Assembly: GCA_951804985.1 (NCBI GenBank)
Contig: OX638130.1
Coordinates: forward strand, 85,903,069 to 85,967,068
Origin: Dryomyza anilis
Taxonomy: Eukaryota; Arthropoda; Insecta; Diptera; Dryomyzidae
Length of the DNA stretch: 64,000 nucleotides
Direction: 5' to 3'
Position numbers and translations under genes: made by a program. The notes under the pieces were generated by a model, which saw nothing but the letters and a program-made list of their open reading frames with translations, searched no databases and was not told the origin of the DNA. This document shows, piece by piece, positions 29,501-38,132 of this stretch. Each line of letters opens with the position of its first letter. Within the stretch, counting starts at the first letter, position 1.

Positions 29501-32413
29501 GCTCCTACGTTGACCACCACCTGGGTAAAGAATTGAACACATTTTTTGCTGGAGCGCTTTCATCCATACGTTCAGACATGTCCGTAGGCGCTGGATCTTT
29601 ATGCGCATGACTATGTCAATGTCTGCGTATATTTTCCGAAAAATCATTCACTCGAACGGTCCCAAAGTTCGCTCATCGGTGTTGGTAACCGTTCATGCCT
29701 TAGCGCCATAAAGGAGGACTGGCATGGTGTGTGACTTATAGAGCGTAATTTTTGTCCGTCGAGAGATGAATCTGCTCCTCAATTGCCTACTGAGCCGAAA
29801 GTATCATCTGTTGGCAAGAATTATTCATCGGCTTATCTCAAAACTGGCGTTAGACGAAGTCGTTCACAACTCGATATCATCAGCATACCCGAGCAGCATG
29901 GTACTCTTGTTGAAAATAGTGCCATTGTGATGGAGTTGTGCAGCTCTTACAATCTTCTCCATTATTAGGTTGAAGAAGTCACACGATAGGGAATCGCCTT
30001 GTCTGAAACCTCGTTCGGTATTAAACGTATCAGTGTGTCACTCAGGGTCATCCTGCAAAGCCTTATAGTATCGCAGGTATAGTGAACTCAGACATCGTGG
30101 CTATAGGCGACTTCTTATAGGAATGTTGCTTTGTAGTCAACGAGCAGGTCACCGCCTGCTTGGTCTTTTCCAGGATTTGGCGTAATGTGAACATCTGATC
30201 TATGGTGAACTATCCATGTCTGAATCCGCACTGATAAGGTCCAATCAGGCTGTTGACGATGGGATTACTTAAAAGCTTACTTAAACTTATTAAAAGCTTT
30301 TATTCGTTTTTTTTATTCGAAATTTTTATTCTCTGATTTTTTTTCAAATAAAGTCTTATAACTTTAAAAACTTCAATCCGATTTATAAAAATTAAAGACT
30401 ATTTTATAAAGAATAAGTTTGTCTTTAAAAGTTTATATACAAATTTATATACTTTCATAAGAAAATTAATAAAAAAAATTAGTCAAAGTAAAAAAAAAAA
30501 TATATACTTAGGAAAATCATTAACAGTATTTGAAGCACATAATATAAACTTACTTAAACTTAAAGCTTCACTATTTTTCTTTCTAAAACCGTTTAAATAA
30601 TTAAAATCGGTTAAAAAACAACTGAGTTACGCGTTCATAAGTACAGAAACCCATTCGAAAACGGTTTTTTCGGAATAACTCCGAATTTTGAGGGTGTTTC
30701 CGAAAATTTTAAGGCTGTTTTGTGATGTACTCAACAAGGCCTATAACGTGCACTAGGTCTTTCGTCAAGCATATTTTCATTGTATCACCGTGTAATTTGA
30801 AATGTTTGCAGAAAGCACTTATTATTTTTGCCAAATTATATGAAATTAAAAGTATTTATTGCAAAATATAATCACATACTGCAAACATTCGATTTTTTGC
30901 GGCAAATAATTCGTAAACAATCCTTTTTTTTGTATATAAATAATGTATGGAATATCCACGCGATTTTATCTGGAAATTGGTTAAGGTTAGCCTTATTTCG
31001 TAACCGTCCCTGATCAGAATACGATAAGGCCTCCATACCAATGGCTACCTGAAATGATCCTGATCAGAGTCAACTAGGATAATCCTATTTAATTTCAAAG
31101 TACGTAGGCAACCTGATCCATACTTCATAAACAATCCTAATCTAAAGCCTACTTAATGGAACCTGATGTGACACGTATAAAAAATCTGATTGGATATTAT
31201 TAAAATATGCTCGATATGTTATTAAAAACCTTTTATAATAAAATTGGGTAATACGTAAATGTTAAACTCTAATGCAAAAGAAATTCAAATTCCTTTTTAA
31301 AAATTTGAAATTTATTATTTCGACTCAAAACGTTAACCTTTGTTATTGCAAAAGTTATTAAGGCAACTCTGTGTATTTTCAAAACAATTTTTTGTTTTGT
31401 GAAGGGGCTCGAATGTGATAAAATCACTTTCAGAAGAATTTAAATATACATCAAATGATATAAGATTATGGTAAGGGTAAGATCTGGAGATTGATAAGGC
31501 TACCTGAGCAGGATACCAATTCCGAATAGCGTCACGTTTTGAATCAGGCAAGCCTGATTGGATATTGTTTGCATCCTGAACTGAAATGATTGGAAAAAAA
31601 TCCGGGTAAGAAAGACATTTTGTCTGTGGAGAAATTGACTCGCATAAGGATTGTCTCTAGAAAGAATTGTTTTGTGTAGGAATTGTCTCGGGGAAGAGTT
31701 TATTCGGGGAAGAACTATCTACGAGAATATATTCATAACATATATCGATATTCCCATTCCACAACAAGTTTAGTCTAAAAAGTCAGTTTTGCCAGAGCAG
31801 CATTTAGATTTTTTTTTAGATAGAAAAGTTATCCCAAAATGTCGATAGAATTTTTTCATATACTAAAAATACTTATTCTACATGGATATTACAAATTTTT
31901 TAAAATTTCCCAGGAATGTAACTTAAAAAAAAAATGAAGTATGCTAATTACACTTTTGATATATACGATCGACTGATCTGTAACAAAATTTGACAGAATA
32001 TAAATTCGCATGCCATGGAATGGGACGGTAGATATATAAATTGTTTTGATATATAAATTGTTTTTTATATAGTGTTATTTAAAGTTTTTAAAAACTCACT
32101 TTTAGTTCAGGCACCAGTACCGCATCGCCATACTGATCGCGTATGGAAACGGTCACCGGTGTTGGCCAACCATAGCGCAAGGGTTCGGTAATTGTGTTCA
32201 GCTCACATCTGTGAAATGTAAAAATGTTTTAATTTCAACGATAAGTATTTCAAAGATTGCTATTTAAAAGGTTCAATTTAATCAAGTAATTAAGCGTACT
32301 TATTGGGATCGAGGCGTGACTCGGGTTGCAACCAGGCTGCCAAACGTGCACCCGAGGAGCCCGGTGCGCCACTGATGAAATCTTTGAGAAATTGTCTTTC
32401 ATTCGATTGGGAA
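16849..32413 (-). CDS. hiw: Highwire / MYCBP2-type (PHR) E3 ubiquitin ligase, C-terminal half
   Basis: Ten minus-strand exons: 32413-32300, 32208-32100, 26584-23668, 23601-23269, 22966-22800, 22736-21420, 20500-20321, 20249-18759, 18395-17589 and 17529-16849. All are bounded by GT-AG with compatible phases, giving about 2,700 codons. The order is a filamin-like domain, a Cys/His motif (CELC to CREKY), a DOC/APC10-like domain, a B-box-like Cys/His cluster, a RING (CMIC to CPICK) and the tandem-cysteine domain ending CGVCRNAQTF, as in MYCBP2. In the family this is a very large neuronal RING-Cys-relay ligase working with the F-box protein Fsn. It limits synapse growth by lowering the kinase Wallenda/DLK and it also acts on Nmnat in axon loss. 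The catalytic cysteines expected by homology (RCDAE and FFCFG) and the histidine (CHDDF) are present. The N-terminal half (RCC1-like and PHR repeats) is not in the window. Confidence 0.95.
17589..18395 (-). CDS. hiw: highwire exon: B-box-like cluster and start of RING
   Basis: 269 codons in phase 0 at both ends. A Cys/His cluster (CTNHDDGETAAIIQCETCG, CGDCDRFLHLNRKTRSHKR) is followed by CRFCGITGSTGLLEIG and several CxxC pairs. The exon closes with CMICFVEALSCAPSIH, the first RING cysteines. Splitting the RING over two exons is typical of an old multi-exon gene, and the intron to the last exon is only 59 bases. Confidence 0.93.
18396..18758 (-). other. highwire intron with dispersed repeat fragment
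   Basis: A 363-base intron. It holds a fragment also seen near 3945-4030 (AACATGAAAT, CCGAAAACCCC-like) and the CTATAACTCCTGACCT module found at 4840-4865, so a dispersed element has contributed sequence. No other feature is seen. Confidence 0.5.
18759..20249 (-). CDS. hiw: highwire exon: DOC domain end and helical region
   Basis: 497 codons in phase 0. It begins NKVLNVVFYAGQSLGDTN and continues the DOC/APC10-like fold to GPENTLRVRQIKLLG, matching the MYCBP2 DOC signature. Then come Gln-rich and Ala-rich low-complexity segments (around 19530-19580 and 19800) and a helical part, SFEMLSMVLALSG-like and LKDLLSLLHTGSDRVQRQV. The Ala run is encoded by a GCN microsatellite and is probably variable. 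Confidence 0.93.
20321..20500 (-). CDS. hiw: highwire exon: start of DOC/APC10-like domain
   Basis: Sixty codons, phase 0 to phase 0, beginning ITVSSRQAMAESLTDNSTET and ending in VHIDNSRDIQ. The FWESDEEDRNK segment matches the conserved FWES core of MYCBP2-type DOC domains. In the family this region helps to contact the F-box partner. Confidence 0.9.
20501..21419 (-). repeat. highwire intron containing a two-copy tandem duplication
   Basis: The stretches 20575-20945 and 21000-21355 repeat the same order of words: TTTTTAACTCAA, TCAAATATAAATCAAGTT, AATCAAATCTATCTAATGAA, GTTAAACTCAAGT, GATAATCAAATCTACATT and AGAAAAGACGT. The period is about 440 bp with moderate divergence. It is intron growth by duplication rather than by a mobile element. 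Confidence 0.7.
21420..22736 (-). CDS. hiw: highwire exon: central conserved region
   Basis: 439 codons, phase 0 at both ends. It includes a low-complexity first half (KPAGAPTGTLSKFHRSFSMG) and the conserved VSFTQISGRFSHMITQSLHL and LFLPPGSPLQRIAIQCFGIR block. It ends LMCYTDLNGMFE just before the DOC domain. The conserved block corresponds to the helical region ahead of DOC in MYCBP2. No catalytic role is known. Confidence 0.9.
22800..22966 (-). CDS. hiw: highwire exon, short
   Basis: 167 bases entering in phase 1 and leaving in phase 0. It encodes STPYRKSFMGG, SPDFAWIAPETFACLESLGV and PYEIFGMNAAENGFDR. Phase 1 at its start matches the single T left over from the preceding exon, giving Cys at the junction. 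Confidence 0.88.
23269..23601 (-). CDS. hiw: highwire exon after the Cys/His region
   Basis: 333 bases, phase 1 in and phase 1 out. It encodes NDLNLFGVKASTALIANSE, then MRENATFLLELSSSVSSLP and a variable linker ending SGKFG. The next intron (22967-23268) contains a short cluster of CTTGCAAGAAC-type words near 23095-23190, resembling 1980-2085. Confidence 0.88.
23668..26584 (-). CDS. hiw: highwire large exon: filamin-like end, SH3-like block, disordered linker, Cys/His motif
   Basis: 2917 bases starting VEIKAIPTG. Residues about 20-110 finish the filamin-like domain (GTFSVHWTPNSVGSYCLAVS). Next is GLRIRSHPTLQSEQVGIIKL with a small beta block. A long Ser/Thr/Pro/Ala-rich linker of about 450 residues follows. 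Then come the conserved AFLWHEGIVHDAMACASFLK and LRCLVYLWEQVCSNCIQ helices, and the Cys/His segment CELCEVFLPIPVTYHMRIVH to CEGWAGNCGEGGKG and CDICREKY. These blocks appear in the same order in MYCBP2. The linker has many proline-directed serines and is probably a regulatory, fast-evolving part. Confidence 0.93.
28410..28842 (-). mobile_element. tRNA-derived SINE-like element
   Basis: Read on the minus strand from 28842, the head resembles a lysine tRNA: TAGCCAGCCTAACGGGGAGA (A-box region), GGACTTTTAAGG with a TTT anticodon position, and AGATCGATTCCCC (B box). The acceptor stem is not preserved, so it is not a working tRNA gene. The far end (28440-28600) repeats TTGGGCCAA / CCAATACTGG words. 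The exact tail is not clear. Confidence 0.5.
28965..30759. mobile_element. Second inverted-repeat element inside the fold-back element
   Basis: The arms 28965-29098 and 30631-30759 are inverted copies: GACTTAGTG against CACTAGGTC at the ends, then AGGCCTTG, TTTTCGGAAACACCCTCAAA and ATTCGGAGTTATTC. The RTE-like fragment lies between them. No target duplication is obvious. Confidence 0.6.
29440..30260 (-). pseudogene. Fragment of RTE-like reverse transcriptase
   Basis: On the minus strand this matches the 7100-8230 part of the 5.2-8.35-kb element. It contains the segment starting CCCATCGTCAACAGCCTGAT, the GGACCTTATCAGTGCGG block, the GGTTTCAGACAAGG block and the CCAGCGCCTACGGACATG region. It has several internal deletions and both ends are lost. 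Only short frames remain. Confidence 0.8.
32100..32208 (-). CDS. hiw: highwire exon: start of filamin-like domain
   Basis: 109 bases, phase 2 in and phase 0 out, encoding CELNTITEPLRYGWPTPVTV and ending AVLVPELK. It joins directly to VEIKAIP of the next exon across the 5.5-kb intron. The first codon is completed by AA from the exon upstream. Confidence 0.9.
32300..32413 (-). CDS. hiw: highwire exon, most upstream one in the window
   Basis: 114 bases bounded by CTTTACAG and GTACGC. It encodes SQSNERQFLKDFISG, then APGSSGARLAAWLQPESRLD, which is a well-conserved segment of MYCBP2 proteins. No further exon of the family could be found to the right up to 64000, so the next upstream intron is at least 31 kb or the assembly is broken here. 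Confidence 0.88.
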
Positions 32414-34130
32414 CTGTAAAGAATAAAAAATAAATATATAAAAAATTAGAAATATATAGAATGGTCATTTAATTATAATCAGTTAACAAAGAGTAAAAAA
32501 AAAAAACGGGTAACAAAAGGCTATAAATTGAGCAACAATGATCGAGTAAAAGAAACCCCCCACCCGATACCATATCATATCGATCGATTTCTATTTATTT
32601 CCTGTACAGATTCCAATAATGCATTTGAAAACAAGTTCAAGCAACAGACAACAAGTTTTCGTTCCGCTCCCATGTTGCGTTTTACAAAAAGCAAAAAAAA
32701 AAATAATTATTATATAAAAAAAATAGGGAGCACTGGCCGATAATGTAGCTGTATATATTACTTTAGGTTGTTGTTATGCCTCCACTGCAGCAAGTGTGCT
32801 CTATTGTTGCACGATCTCTGCAGCTTATCAGGGGCTTCGCATGCCAAAGAGCCGCTCGATCTAATGACAGACGTAACGTCAAAACAAAGCGAAACTCGGT
32901 TAGAATTTTTTTGTATTTTGATTTTATCATTCCCACAGGTATATTGGATACATTTCTATGCAATGCATTGAATTCTAATTTCGTTGGGTCGGCAGTTTGC
33001 CCTTCGTAATGTCGCAATGTCAGTGTGTCAGTCGGTGGTGTTGTTGCCATATTGTACGATATATATATATATATAAACTATATGGTGGTTGGTGATTGTC
33101 ATAAAAATTCAACATAAATGTTTAAAATACACGCATAATTTACCAAAAACCACTACTACTTGTTGTGTCTGTAAATTGGAGTATAGAGTAGTGTAGTAGC
33201 ATCATAAAAAACAAATTTTATCGTTTTTTCAAAAATATTTCTTAGTTATTCAAATTTAATTACATATTTTATATTTATGAGACTTGATATAGTGAAAAGA
33301 ACAGATTTTTATACTTACTTTCCACACGCACGCTCTCACACTTTGTATTCTTTTACTTTCTCCTCAACACTCACTCACTCACGCTCTCTTGCTGGTACCA
33401 AAAATTGTACCTCTCTCTCTCTTGAGTGCATTTTATCTTCTATTATATCTCAAACATATTTATGTTTTGAATTATCATTAACCCCGCGATTCTTATATGA
33501 CACGTTATCACAACTATAACTCAATTAGTTAGTGCCAGCATTGGTTCGTAGGATAACAATGTGACCTCGTTCTAATCAGAAAAAAGAGATAAACTTTATC
33601 TAGTAGGTCAATTAAATTGAGTATTTTTTCTTTGGTCTATTAGTCTCGACAGTTTTTAAACATTTAGGTACTTTATTAATGAAAAACGAATAGATTCTTA
33701 TCGTAGCAAAGATATGGTATTAATGAATAGCTTGATGCGTTTGGAATTTTATTTTCTTAACGAAATTGTAAAGTTAATATTCGGGCATGTTCAAGAAGTC
33801 AATTCGAATTCCAATTCAATCTAATTTGCTTTTTACTGTTCTTTAAATGAGGAATTCAAGTTAAGTGCAACAAATTAAATTCGATTTTTGTTGTCAAATA
33901 TTTGAATTCCGATCGAAAGTGAATGTCAAATCATGTCCAATTGTGATTTTTTTATTAATGAAATAGAGGGTCATGTTACGGTTTTCCATCGTATTCCTAT
34001 CGATTTTCATATAAAATCGGCAAACAAATATTTTTGAATTTGATATCTCAGTACAATATGTGTTTCCAATGAATTATAGTCCTTTGCTTTAATATGAACG
34101 ATTTGAATTCGTTTCGGATTTTTTTTTTGT
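32414..34130. other. Non-coding stretch with an ambiguous open region
   Basis: A moderately GC-rich block at 32765-33050 is open on both strands (for example ATG at 32776 plus, ATG at 33050 minus), with no recognisable protein. The rest is AT-rich. It includes a TATATATATATA tract at 33059-33074 and a CTCTCTCTC-rich patch near 33320-33420. No gene can be supported. Confidence 0.4.
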
Positions 34131-34139
34131 ATTGTGACT

Positions 34140-34460
34140 AAAACACTTTGGAATATCGGTTCCGGTTCCAAGTTATTAAAAAAAACCATATATTCCGTTT
34201 CAACACTTTTTTTAATACGGTTCCGAATCCCTTATCAAAAATCAAAAAGGTTCCGGTTCTGATTCTTTGTGGTCCCTGCCAGGTAATAAAACCCTCTGGA
34301 ATATCGGTTCCGATTCAGCTTCCTAAATTTTTAAATAGTGTTTTTTTTGGTCGGAACTATATGGGTTCCGATTCCGGTTCCACACATTATTTTTAATATA
34401 GGTTTCGATTCCAAAAATCTAAACAGTTCCAGTTCCGAATCCAGTTCTTTGCGGTCCGTG
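34140..34460. repeat. GGTTCCGATTCC-rich degenerate repeat
   Basis: Repeated GGTTCC / GATTCCGG / TTCGATTCC words recur over about 320 bases. The same type of repeat in the opposite orientation is at 55870-56060. They resemble the subterminal hexamer arrays of the hAT element at 86-2889 and may be ends of related elements. Confidence 0.5.
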
Positions 34461-34934
34461 ATAGTGACATCGAATTCAAAATTGTATATGAAATTCTACC
34501 GAAATCCGACGGAATTCCCAAAGTTCGGTTTAAGAACCGAATATTCCGAAATGAAATCTCGGGATTGTCAATAAAAATAACGTACATATAAAATAAAAAC
34601 TACAATGAAATACATTTTTATGAAAATCTGAAATTTCGAGTTTGTTTTTGGTTTTTATTATAAATAGTAATTGATATATTTTTATAGTTGAAATATCAAT
34701 TAATAGATTCATATTTTCTTATCATTTGGTACAATATTGAGCACAGTTCAGATTTTTGTAAATGAATAATTGGATTTTGAAAAAGTAGTTGGTGACTTTT
34801 AGTTCTACAACGACGATATTATAATTTGTTTTTTGTTTTTAATAGACCTTGATGATAAATGTTTGTTAACATCATTTTTTTAGATCTACTAAGATCTATA
34901 GCACTCAGACAGACTATTATATCCATTGCGCTGT

Positions 34935-35075
34935 GGAATATATTTTCTATGGTTTGTGGTTAATATCACCAAGAGCGCCCATGTTCAGGCCAGGATTTGA
35001 ACCCGAGACTTTTAGAATGCAGACAGGCTTTCAACATCGTTGCCTATTATTCTTCACAGAGCTATCAGGCATGTT
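34935..35075 (-). mobile_element. tRNA-like SINE head fragment
   Basis: The minus strand reads AAAAGTCTCGGGTTCAAATC, a good tRNA T-arm/B box, preceded by a degenerate tRNA-like segment. Stems do not close, so it is treated as a decayed SINE head. Confidence 0.35.
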
Positions 35076-35286
35076 TTGCAATCCGCCCGTTTTCATGTCA
35101 AATCCGAAATTGCAAAAAGGGACGGATTGAAAAAAGATGTTCTGTAAAACGGACGAAACAGATTAATTACGAATTCACGCACGAACAGCTGATCCATGTT
35201 CGAAACTTCTATTGTACACTCATTGTGGTAAATCTAATTTTATCCAAAATCATGCAGGAAAAAATGTCTTCTAGAATGAGGTATTT

Positions 35287-35603
35287 TAATAATAATAATA
35301 ATAATAGTTTGGCTCTACAGTCCTATAAGAACTTCGGCCGAGCTCTCTCACCATTTTGGCTGTGCGTGTTATATTTGTACTCAAAGTGGTGGGACCTACA
35401 GTTTATTGCCGAATCCGAACGGCAGGTGTGAGCTTTTCATAGGCAATGGTTTTACTCTCGTAGGTTTGCCATTTACTGCCGAGAGGTAGCGCGGTATAGA
35501 AAAATGTTTCTATGAAAATATGTTGTTAGCCCCAGTCCAGGCTTGAACCGGGGACCTTTCGGCTCGCAGTCCAACGCACTAACCACTGAACTACCGCGGC
35601 TAT
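35287..35603 (-). mobile_element. tRNA-derived SINE with (ATT)n tail
   Basis: The minus strand begins AGCCGCGGTAGTTCAGTGG (tRNA A box), followed by GGTCCCCGGTTCAAGCC (B box). Then comes a body containing CGGCAGTAAATGGCAAACC and GCCGTTCGGATTCGGCA, ending in an ATT trinucleotide tail (plus-strand AAT repeats at 35290-35309). The body resembles a SINE I recall from acalyptrate flies. The acceptor and T stems are mismatched, so it is not a tRNA gene. Confidence 0.7.
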
Positions 35604-35676
35604 TTTGTAATGTTCCAAAAATGTGAAATTAAAAAAGTTTAAGCGTAATGTGGAATATGACATTTCGTGCTCACCT

Positions 35677-35992
35677 CACGCAGAGAAAAAACATGGTTGT
35701 GGTGATCATATTTGAAGGGCATCATACTATGATTGGGGTTATGGTTGTAGGCAATCATATACTATGTCTAATATGATCCTCAATGACAATATTATAAACC
35801 ATAATATGATCCTCAGTGACACCATTTCGATTTCCCACAACCTTACTATGATCCTAAGTGACACTATTACGATTTCACATAAACATAATATGGTCCTCAG
35901 TGACCATATCATGATTCCATACAACCATACTATTGTCCTCAGAGACCGTATTGCGATTTCACACAACCATACTATGGTCCATCGTAACCAGT
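35677..35992. repeat. Tandem repeat of about 57-60 bp (GATCCTCAGTGACA unit) in a MITE-like block
   Basis: Around four units of the form AT(A/G)ATCCTCAGTGACAC-TATTACGATTTC-CACAACCATACT run from 35762 to 35990. They follow a left end CACGCAGAGAAAAAACATGG that resembles the CACAGAAAAAAAT termini of nearby MITEs. Open frames on both strands here only reflect the period. Confidence 0.65.
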
Positions 35993-36543
35993 GATCATAA
36001 TAGTATTACCTATATGAACTATACATTCCTGACAAAGTGAAGAGTAATTATAAATAAGACACATAATTAATTATTGAATATTTTATTTAAATTTATTAAT
36101 TTATTTATATATTAAATGAAAGACACAATGAATGGCAATAACACAATGAAGCTTCAATTTCAAGTGAAAGTAAAATCAGAACATGCTTTTTTTAATAATC
36201 CAGGACTAGGCCCGGAATATCTTTTTTAATCCCGAAATTCCCGGAATTTTCAAAATGCTTCGGTATTGAAACTTCTACATCCGATTCAAAAAAATTCTTT
36301 TTTTTTAGCTTTTAAAATAACAGCGAACGAAACAAATTTAAATTCACTGTCAGGGCTGATTATGCTTTGACATATTTATTGTTTGGAAACTTTTATTGAA
36401 ATTTTGGTTTCACATATCTTATTTTGTTGATTCATAAAGACGACATCCACTTGTGGCTAATTCATAGTGGAATGCTTTGAATCTGTTTCAATTCATTTAT
36501 TTGAGATTTGATTAGAAATTTATTCGAATTTGTTTTCCTTGCA

Positions 36544-36880
36544 CACAGAAAAATTAATCGACGTAAATATTGCAACGGATTTTAATTGCAATCATTAATC
36601 AATCCAGCAATTAAATTCACTAATTCAATGAAAACATTTGCTATTCTTCGTTATATAAGCAATAGCGTTCGCTAATATGAATATTTACGTCAATGCAGCA
36701 AATAATTTAGTCGGCGCAATTTTAATTTGTTGCATTGACGTAAACATATTCATATTAGCAAACGAAATTTTTGATTTAACGAAGAATAGTAAATGTGTTC
36801 ATTAGTGAATTTCATTGCCGAATTGATTAATGAATGCAATTAATATCGGTTGCTATATTTACGTCGATTTTTTGTTGTAT
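36544..36880. mobile_element. Palindromic MITE, CGACGTAAATA family
   Basis: The left arm CACAGAAAAATTAATCGACG and the right arm (reverse complement CAACAAAAAATCGACGTAAA) pair over most of the 337 bases. Inner words TTAATCAATC and TAGCAAACG / CGTTCGCTA pair too. It shares its terminal CGACGTAAATATNGCAA with the elements at 41144 and 45433. Confidence 0.7.
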
Positions 36881-37174
36881 AATCATTAATTGATATATTT
36901 CAAACTAGAAGAATACTACGGGACAGAAATAAATTTGTATATGTAACAATTTTTAGTTACAATTGCCGAATTGAGATTATTTGGGTTCGGATATTTTACA
37001 AAAATTAGGATACTATAATCTAGAAGATATAAAGATGTTAAAAATGAAATTTTGATGCGCAAGTTCATGTTATTAGTGTATATCAGTATGGTAAATATTA
37101 ATAACAAACAGATTAATATATATTTATGGGATAAAAATAAAAGTGCAAATGTTTAAAAAATTGGATTGAATTTT

Positions 37175-37256
37175 GTAAAGTAGTTTTGTTGTTGACTTCG
37201 GTTTTAAAATTGAAACGATTTTAACCGATATCGGTTGCGATTAAGGTTTCAATTCC
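37175..37256. mobile_element. Solo end of the 86-2889 hAT family
   Basis: It reads CGGTTTTAAAATTGAAACG, then GATATCGGTTGCGATTAAGG, TTTCAATTCCTG. This mirrors the right end of the first hAT element (GGTTTCAATCCTTG). The other end was not found. Confidence 0.5.
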
Positions 37257-37259
37257 TGG

Positions 37260-38130
37260 AACTGGAATTGGGCATTATTGACGCTTCATACATATAATAA
37301 AGACTTTTGAATTCATTTAATATATAAAATGTTTTATATAATTTATACTGAAACATACAAATAGATTATGCAGGTTTATTGCCAGCAAACCTAACATTTA
37401 ATATAAATATTCCGAATACTTTTAATCCCATGTAATACATTTAAATATATAGAACTTTATGCATTTGGTAATTAGTGACATTGGCTTCATTAAAGTCGCA
37501 ATTATGCGTAGTCAGTCGGTGTTTCAGGCGGGCGGCACACGACGTTCTACTTTATCCGTGCGATTGCAAAAGCACCCTCTCAAACCAGACGACTAGACCC
37601 ACAAACAGACAAAATATGACTCCATAAAATAATAAATTTTTAATAAATAGAAGTGCATGTGTTAAATGAAGAATAAAAGCCGGAATTAAGCCCGCATTTA
37701 AATTGCGTTTGTCGCGTTAGAGGGTTGAGCTGTTAGTTAAATGACACAATCTGAGATGTGTGGCCATTGTGTGTTTCTTTTACGATAAAATTTATTGTCG
37801 AGGAATATTTAAAAAAAAAATCAGTTGTACATAGAAATTATACCGTTGATAATCAATAACATTTAATTTAAACATTTAAAGAGCTGAAAAATGTTTAGAG
37901 CAAACATTACAGACAAGCAAAGTGATTACGACAAAGTAAAACTCTTGTCTATCATAGATGAAACTTTGAGATCAATTGGGTTTTTTTTTCATTCATTTTA
38001 ATTTAATTGATTCAATTAGTGTTTTCAAATACAGCTCAACTTATACAGTGATATATAGGGGGGAAAGAGGGCTGAGATTGTTTACTTTGTGCAAATATGG
38101 GACATATTATAATTTTTATATCTCAGAAAC
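37260..38130. other. AT-rich stretch without features
   Basis: I see no gene, clear repeat or structured element here. Confidence 0.4.
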
Positions 38131-38132
38131 TA

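Larger units (their letters stand above)
27291..30959. mobile_element. Fold-back-like element with long terminal inverted repeats and 17-bp direct flanks
   Basis: The left arm, about 27310-27455, and the right arm, about 30795-30940, are near-identical in inverted orientation over about 145 bp. Shared words are AAGGATTGTTTACGAATTAT, TGATTATATTTT, CAATAAATACTTTTAAT and CTGCAAACATTTCAAATT. The arms are flanked by a perfect 17-bp direct repeat ATGTATGGAATATCCAC (27291-27307 and 30943-30959). Internal sequence from 27360 to 28360 repeats AAACACTT / TTTGTCGTAAAC words in both orientations. No transposase is seen. Its class is uncertain. Confidence 0.65.
26585..32099 (-). other. Large highwire intron filled with nested repeats
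   Basis: A 5.5-kb GT-AG intron (phase 0), against 59-919 bases for the other introns downstream in this window. It contains at least four layers: an inverted-repeat element (27291-30959), a tRNA-derived SINE (about 28410-28842), a second inverted-repeat element (28965-30759) and an inverted RTE-like fragment (29440-30260). The bases 26585-27290 and 30960-32099 carry further decayed repeats, including GGGGAAGAATT/CTCGGGGAAGAG words in opposite orientation near 27240-27275 and 31690-31720. Confidence 0.8.

Noticed and set aside
32763..33050. Open frames on both strands in a GC-richer block
   Set aside because: Neither strand gives a recognisable protein, and no convincing splice sites or poly(A) signal define a gene. 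The plus ATG at 32776 has a faint mitochondrial-presequence look but nothing more.
35523..35602. tRNA-like sequence with good A and B boxes on the minus strand
   Set aside because: Acceptor and T stems do not pair, and it continues into a SINE body with an ATT tail, so it is a SINE head and not a tRNA gene.
35739..35994. Overlapping frames encoding periodic peptides on both strands
   Set aside because: The peptides repeat with the period of the underlying tandem DNA repeat.
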